This document shows, piece by piece, positions 6,415-9,162 of a stretch of DNA of 9,162 bases. This stretch comes from Spirochaetaceae bacterium (GTDB lineage Bacteria > Spirochaetota > Spirochaetia > Treponematales > Breznakiellaceae). The notes beneath the pieces are model-generated. The model was not told where the DNA came from and ran no database searches. It saw only the letters and a program-made list of their open reading frames with translations. A program made the translations under genes and the position numbers. The stretch lies in NCBI GenBank assembly GCA_031279895.1, contig JAITHR010000043.1:1-9162 (forward strand), written 5' to 3'. Each line of letters starts with the position of its first letter. The first letter of the stretch is position 1.

Positions 6415-7845
6415 TTAGCGGATGCAGGCGCGCAGTTTGGTGAGCGCGTTGACGACCCGCTCGGAGGAGGCGAGAAGCTGGGCGTACTTCCTTTCTTTCT
6501 CCTCGCCAGAGAGCCGCGTGTGCTGGCTGATAATGTCCCGCACGATGGTATGCATTTCCTCATGAGTCGAATCGAGGTTCCCGAAAGCCGGAAGGGACCC
6601 GTATTCCTTGTTCTTCTGCGCGTCTATCCATTTTCCAAGGTCGCAGTTGTGGTGGTTGGTCTCGACGTCAATTCCCTTGAGGGTGCCGTCAAGGATACCC
6701 CGCACGCGGGTAAGCCACAGGAGGTGTTTCAGTACTATAGTGGTATAGGGAAAGGGGTCTTTATGCTCGAAGTTGTCCGCGGCGCTTACCACCTGGTCAA
6801 GCACCGCTTGCATCTGGCTGTTGTACGTGATGGTGTCCTGCACGAATCCGGTAATGTGTATTGCCGAGCCTCCTATGGCGGAGGCGGTTTCGCGGATATG
6901 CCTTTCGAGCGCGATAAGCTGGTGGATGGCCTCCGAGATGTTTTTAAGCCCCGTGATGATTTCGCCGGACTGGGTTTTAAGGTCCGACGAGGTGGCGCCG
7001 ATGCCCTGGGCTATTTTGGTCATGCCCGCTCCGTCGCCCTCAAGTTTCCGCATATTTTGGATGATGGCCTCGAACGAGGACGACGCTTTGGTGACCTCCT
7101 CCTCGATCCAGAGCATCGCGGCGCTGGCCTTGCTTACCGTGTTGCGCACCTCGTTAAGGGCGGTCATGGTGTTTTTCACCGTCTCGGTAATGTTGACGGC
7201 GTTTTTGCGGGTAACTTCCGAGAGGTTGCGTATCTCGTCGGCCACCACCGAGAAACCCCGTCCCGCTTGTCCCGCATGGGCCGCTTCTATGGCGGCGTTC
7301 ATGGCCAGCATATTGGTCTGGGCGCTTATCGCGTTAATCGAGCTTATAACGGTCTTGATGGACTCCATGTTCTCGCTCAGCTCTTTAACCACGTCCAGCA
7401 CCTTTTTCACCTTTTCGTTGCCGTCGATAGCCGCTTCGGAAAGCCCTTTGGTAATGGCCAGTCGTTTGCCGATGTCCCCTGAGACGGAGGTAATAGAGGA
7501 GGAAAGCTGTTCTATCGAGGAGACCGACTGGTTCATGGTGCCTGCTTGGGTATCCACGAAATTCCGCATCTGTTCGGTTATGCCGTAGATTTCCGAAAGG
7601 GCTTTGTCGGATTCTTCGGAGAGGGTCTCGAAGCGCTCCAGCTCGTCTTTTTGAAGGTTGGCGCTGCTTATGACCTCCGACAGGGTTTTGACGCCGTTCA
7701 GAACCGAGAGGGCCAGGGATTCGGAGGTTTTGAGTGCCGTCCGCAAAGCGTCGTAAGACAGTTCCACCCCGCTGGATGCTTTTTTCTCCGGCGTGATAAC
7801 GTCTTGGGGAATATCTTTATGAAAGAGATTACTGAATAAAGCCAT
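6415..7845 (-). CDS. Soluble methyl-accepting chemotaxis protein with C-terminal CZB domain
   Basis: This 476-residue chemoreceptor has no membrane segment and no N-terminal sensor domain, so it should be cytoplasmic. A long coiled-coil signalling domain fills about 30-345. The conserved hairpin tip that contacts CheA and CheW is at 167-210 (SSINAISAQTNMLAMNAAIE, AGQAGRGFSVVADEIRNLSE). The C-terminus is a CZB (chemoreceptor zinc-binding) domain: His374 in LKHLLWLTRV, HHNCDLGKW at 398-406 with His399 and Cys401, and His428/His432 in STHEEMH, matching the 3-His/1-Cys zinc site. The order MA then CZB resembles Helicobacter TlpD, which responds to oxidative or zinc-linked signals; the ligand here is unknown. 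ATG at 7845 follows an in-frame TGA three codons upstream. The nearest ribosome-binding-like GGAGGG (7864-7869) is 18 nt away, longer than usual. It converges with the PASTA gene. Confidence 0.93.
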   Translation of the reverse strand: MALFSNLFHKDIPQDVITPEKKASSGVELSYDALRTALKTSESLALSVLNGVKTLSEVISSANLQKDELERFETLSEESDKALSEIYGITEQMRNFVDTQAGTMNQSVSSIEQLSSSITSVSGDIGKRLAITKGLSEAAIDGNEKVKKVLDVVKELSENMESIKTVISSINAISAQTNMLAMNAAIEAAHAGQAGRGFSVVADEIRNLSEVTRKNAVNITETVKNTMTALNEVRNTVSKASAAMLWIEEEVTKASSSFEAIIQNMRKLEGDGAGMTKIAQGIGATSSDLKTQSGEIITGLKNISEAIHQLIALERHIRETASAIGGSAIHITGFVQDTITYNSQMQAVLDQVVSAADNFEHKDPFPYTTIVLKHLLWLTRVRGILDGTLKGIDVETNHHNCDLGKWIDAQKNKEYGSLPAFGNLDSTHEEMHTIVRDIISQHTRLSGEEKERKYAQLLASSERVVNALTKLRACIR

Positions 7846-7895
7846 AGCGCATCATGGCACATTCCCTCCAAACAGTAAACCCCCCAGCCTCCGGC

Positions 7896-8051
7896 CCGTC
7901 TCCGACGGCTTCAGCATGGCCGCCTGTTGTTTCAAAGTGGTGCAACACCGTGTCCGGTTAGGGGGCTTGTACGGATCAGGCGCGGCTACGCTTCGCGTAG
8001 CGGCGGGCGGTTTGCAATAGGCGCGTTGTTGTGCGCGGCAGCCTCCGGCTG
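7896..8051 (-). repeat. Type B repeat, copy C
   Basis: Read on the minus strand, this copy begins with CAGCC-GGA-GGCTG (8051-8039), carries GCGCACAACAACGCG, GCTACGC-GAA-GCGTAGC, an ACCGGACACGGTGTTGCACC block and GAAACAACAGGCGGCC, and ends with CCGTC-GGA-GACGG (7908-7896) facing the MCP gene start 51 nt away. The internal hairpin is a perfect 7-bp stem here, where other copies have G-U pairs. Confidence 0.85.
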
Positions 8052-8243
8052 TTCTAGCATGGCCGCCTGTTGTTTCCGAGTAGTGCAACACCGTGTCCGG
8101 TGAGCGGACTGGCTACTGTTGAGGCGCGGCTTACGCTTCGCGCAGCCGGTCGCGGTTTGGGAGCCGTGCGTTGTTGTGCGTAGTAAGCGGCGGGTCGTTG
8201 TTCGGGGCGCGGGGCATGACGCTTATGGAACCGTCGGAGACGG
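8039..8243 (-). repeat. Type B repeat, copy D
   Basis: This is the clearest full-length copy, 205 bp on the minus strand. It starts with CCGTC-TCC-GACGG (8243-8231) followed by TTCCATAAGCGTC, the same sequence as the type A left arm. It contains the GCACAACAACGCACGGCTCC, GCGCGAAGCGTAAGCC and CTCACCGGACACGGTGTTGC blocks and ends with a GGA-form hairpin (8051-8039) shared with copy C. Confidence 0.85.
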
Positions 8244-8276
8244 GCCGGAGGCTGTGCCACCCGCCGCCGCCGGGCC

Positions 8277-8453
8277 GCGTGTTGTTTGCAAATGGTGCAA
8301 CACCCTGTCCGGTGAGCGAGTCAGTACTGCTTAGGCGCGGCTACGCTTCGCGCAGCCGGTCGCGGTTTGGGAGCCGTGCGTTGTTGTGCGTCGTAAGCGG
8401 CGGCGCGTGGTTCGGGGCGCGTGGCATGACGCTTATGGAACCGCCGGAGGCGG
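8277..8453 (-). repeat. Type B repeat, copy E
   Basis: On the minus strand this copy starts with CCGCC-TCC-GGCGG (8453-8441), 6 nt after the stop codon of the BspA-like gene, then TTCCATAAGCGTC. The conserved blocks GCACAACAACGCACGGCTCC, GCGCGAAGCGTAGCCGCGCC and CTCACCGGACAGGGTGTTGC follow. Its far end (around 8277-8290) diverges into GC-rich sequence rather than ending in a clean GGA hairpin, so it is partly truncated or fused. Confidence 0.8.
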
Positions 8454-8458
8454 CGTGG

Positions 8459-9162
8459 TTACTTTTGGCCTGTGAGTTCCCGTTCTGCTTTGCCGGTGAG
8501 GGCCACGCCCATCTGCGGAAGCAGTTCCGCCATGGTCTTATGGATACTGGTCAGGTTTTCCAGCGCCGCCAGGGTACAGGGTTCGGTATGGGAGAAGTCA
8601 ACCTTCCCGTCTCTCGTATTCGCGATTTTCAAGGTCATTACATAGCCGGTGCTGGTTTTGACGATGTTACCGGTTATAATGTAGTCCGTATGGGTAACGT
8701 GTCCCAGCCGGACTATATCGAGGTTGTCTTCATACACCCCGTCCATGGTTTCTTCTAATACCCTGTTGAGCGTTTCTTTATCAAGCACCTTAAAGGCGGA
8801 ATACTTTTTGAAGTCCGTAATAACCGTATCCTGCACCACCGTGGACAGGTTGGAATACTCACCAGCCGCGGCCCCCATATATTTCGGTGGCAGGACAGCA
8901 ATACTTTTTCCCGTGCCTCCGCCGCCTGTGAAGCGCGGTTCCGCCCGTGCCGGCGCCGCGTCATGGTAGGTGAGACGCGCCCCCGTGGGAAACGCACTGT
9001 TTTCAACCTTTGTCTGGCGTGAAAGGGTAATACTCGTCAAGCCCGTACACCCGGAAAACGCACTGCCCCCAATAGTCGTTACCGACGAGGGGATCGTCAC
9101 GCTCGTCAGGCTCGTACACCCGGAAAACGCACTGCTCCCAATAGTCGTTACTGGCAGGCCCT
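8459..9162 (-). CDS. BspA-type leucine-rich-repeat protein with C-terminal CsgG/LpoB-like domain (5' end outside window)
   Basis: The frame is open to the window edge, so only the last 233 residues are seen; the GTG at 9100 is an internal Val, not the start. The visible N-terminal part (about 1-62) has BspA/TpLRR-type repeats of 23 residues with the pattern [20 protein letters not shown], then a degenerate one. A Pro/Ala/Gly linker (about 63-84) leads to a domain at about 85-185 resembling CsgG/LpoB-type proteins: [60 protein letters not shown], and [20 protein letters not shown]. BspA repeats are usually on secreted or surface proteins that bind host or neighbour molecules. The CsgG-like fold usually acts in the periplasm or at the outer membrane. 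The fusion suggests an envelope-attached binding protein, but its role is not known. The other LpoB-like protein in the window (1616-2502) shares this C-terminal fold only loosely. Confidence 0.88.
   Translation of the reverse strand, partial: GLPVTTIGSSAFSGCTSLTSVTIPSSVTTIGGSAFSGCTGLTSITLSRQTKVENSAFPTGARLTYHDAAPARAEPRFTGGGGTGKSIAVLPPKYMGAAAGEYSNLSTVVQDTVITDFKKYSAFKVLDKETLNRVLEETMDGVYEDNLDIVRLGHVTHTDYIITGNIVKTSTGYVMTLKIANTRDGKVDFSHTEPCTLAALENLTSIHKTMAELLPQMGVALTGKAERELTGQK
9033..9162 (-). repeat. 69-bp tandem repeat inside the LRR region
   Basis: Nearly identical 69-bp units start at 9033 and 9102 (the second cut by the window edge), encoding 23-residue LRR units. High nucleotide identity implies recent duplication, and the array very likely goes on beyond 9162. 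Confidence 0.9.

Larger units (their letters stand above)
7846..8458. other. 613-bp repeat region between two minus-strand genes
   Basis: No gene is supported. The region is almost entirely three type B copies on the minus strand (7896-8051, 8039-8243, 8277-8453), joined through shared or adjacent 13-bp hairpins. Bases 7846-7895 are the upstream region of the MCP gene; I see no clear promoter there. Bases 8244-8276 hold GCCGGAGGCTG and the GC-rich sequence shared, inverted, with the start of the 2503-2814 region. Open frames on both strands simply translate the repeats. Confidence 0.7.

Overview
The window looks like a GC-rich spirochaete chromosome, most like the termite-gut Treponema group. 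This is inference from gene content: a BspA-type leucine-rich-repeat protein fused to a CsgG/LpoB-like domain, a second LpoB-like protein, a lipoprotein with a typical lipobox, a def-fmt-PASTA gene row and a soluble zinc-binding chemoreceptor. No rRNA, tRNA, CRISPR or transposase gene was seen.

Layout. Positions 1-2502 hold three plus-strand genes for envelope-type proteins: a small lipoprotein, a small beta-barrel-like outer-membrane protein, and an LpoB/CsgG-like protein broken by a 1-base frameshift. Each is preceded by a copy of the same ~102-bp inverted-ended element. Positions 2503-3818 are repeat-rich and carry one unrecognised minus-strand gene in an AT-richer patch. Positions 3819-6366 are a plus-strand housekeeping row: peptide deformylase, methionyl-tRNA formyltransferase (overlapping it by 29 nt) and a membrane-anchored PASTA protein. 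Positions 6415-7845 (minus) encode a cytoplasmic MCP with a C-terminal CZB domain. Positions 7846-8458 are 613 bp of repeats with no convincing gene. Positions 8459-9162 (minus) hold the 3' part of a BspA-LRR/CsgG-like gene that runs off the window.

The most unusual content is between the genes. A 13-bp palindromic module (5-bp stem, invariant 3-nt TCC or GGA loop) occurs 21 times by my hand count, always outside recognised genes. It has three stem versions (CAGCC/GGCTG, CCGTC/GACGG, CCGCC/GGCGG) in which both sides of the stem change together. The modules bound two larger families: a ~102-bp element (type A, three copies) and a ~150-205-bp element (type B, five copies). They have a polarity: read in the direction of transcription, the TCC form sits just after a stop codon and the GGA form 20-50 nt before the next start codon. 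The genes and known domains are otherwise ordinary; the repeat system is what deserves follow-up.

All functional calls come from reading translated sequence by eye; no searches or folding programs were run.
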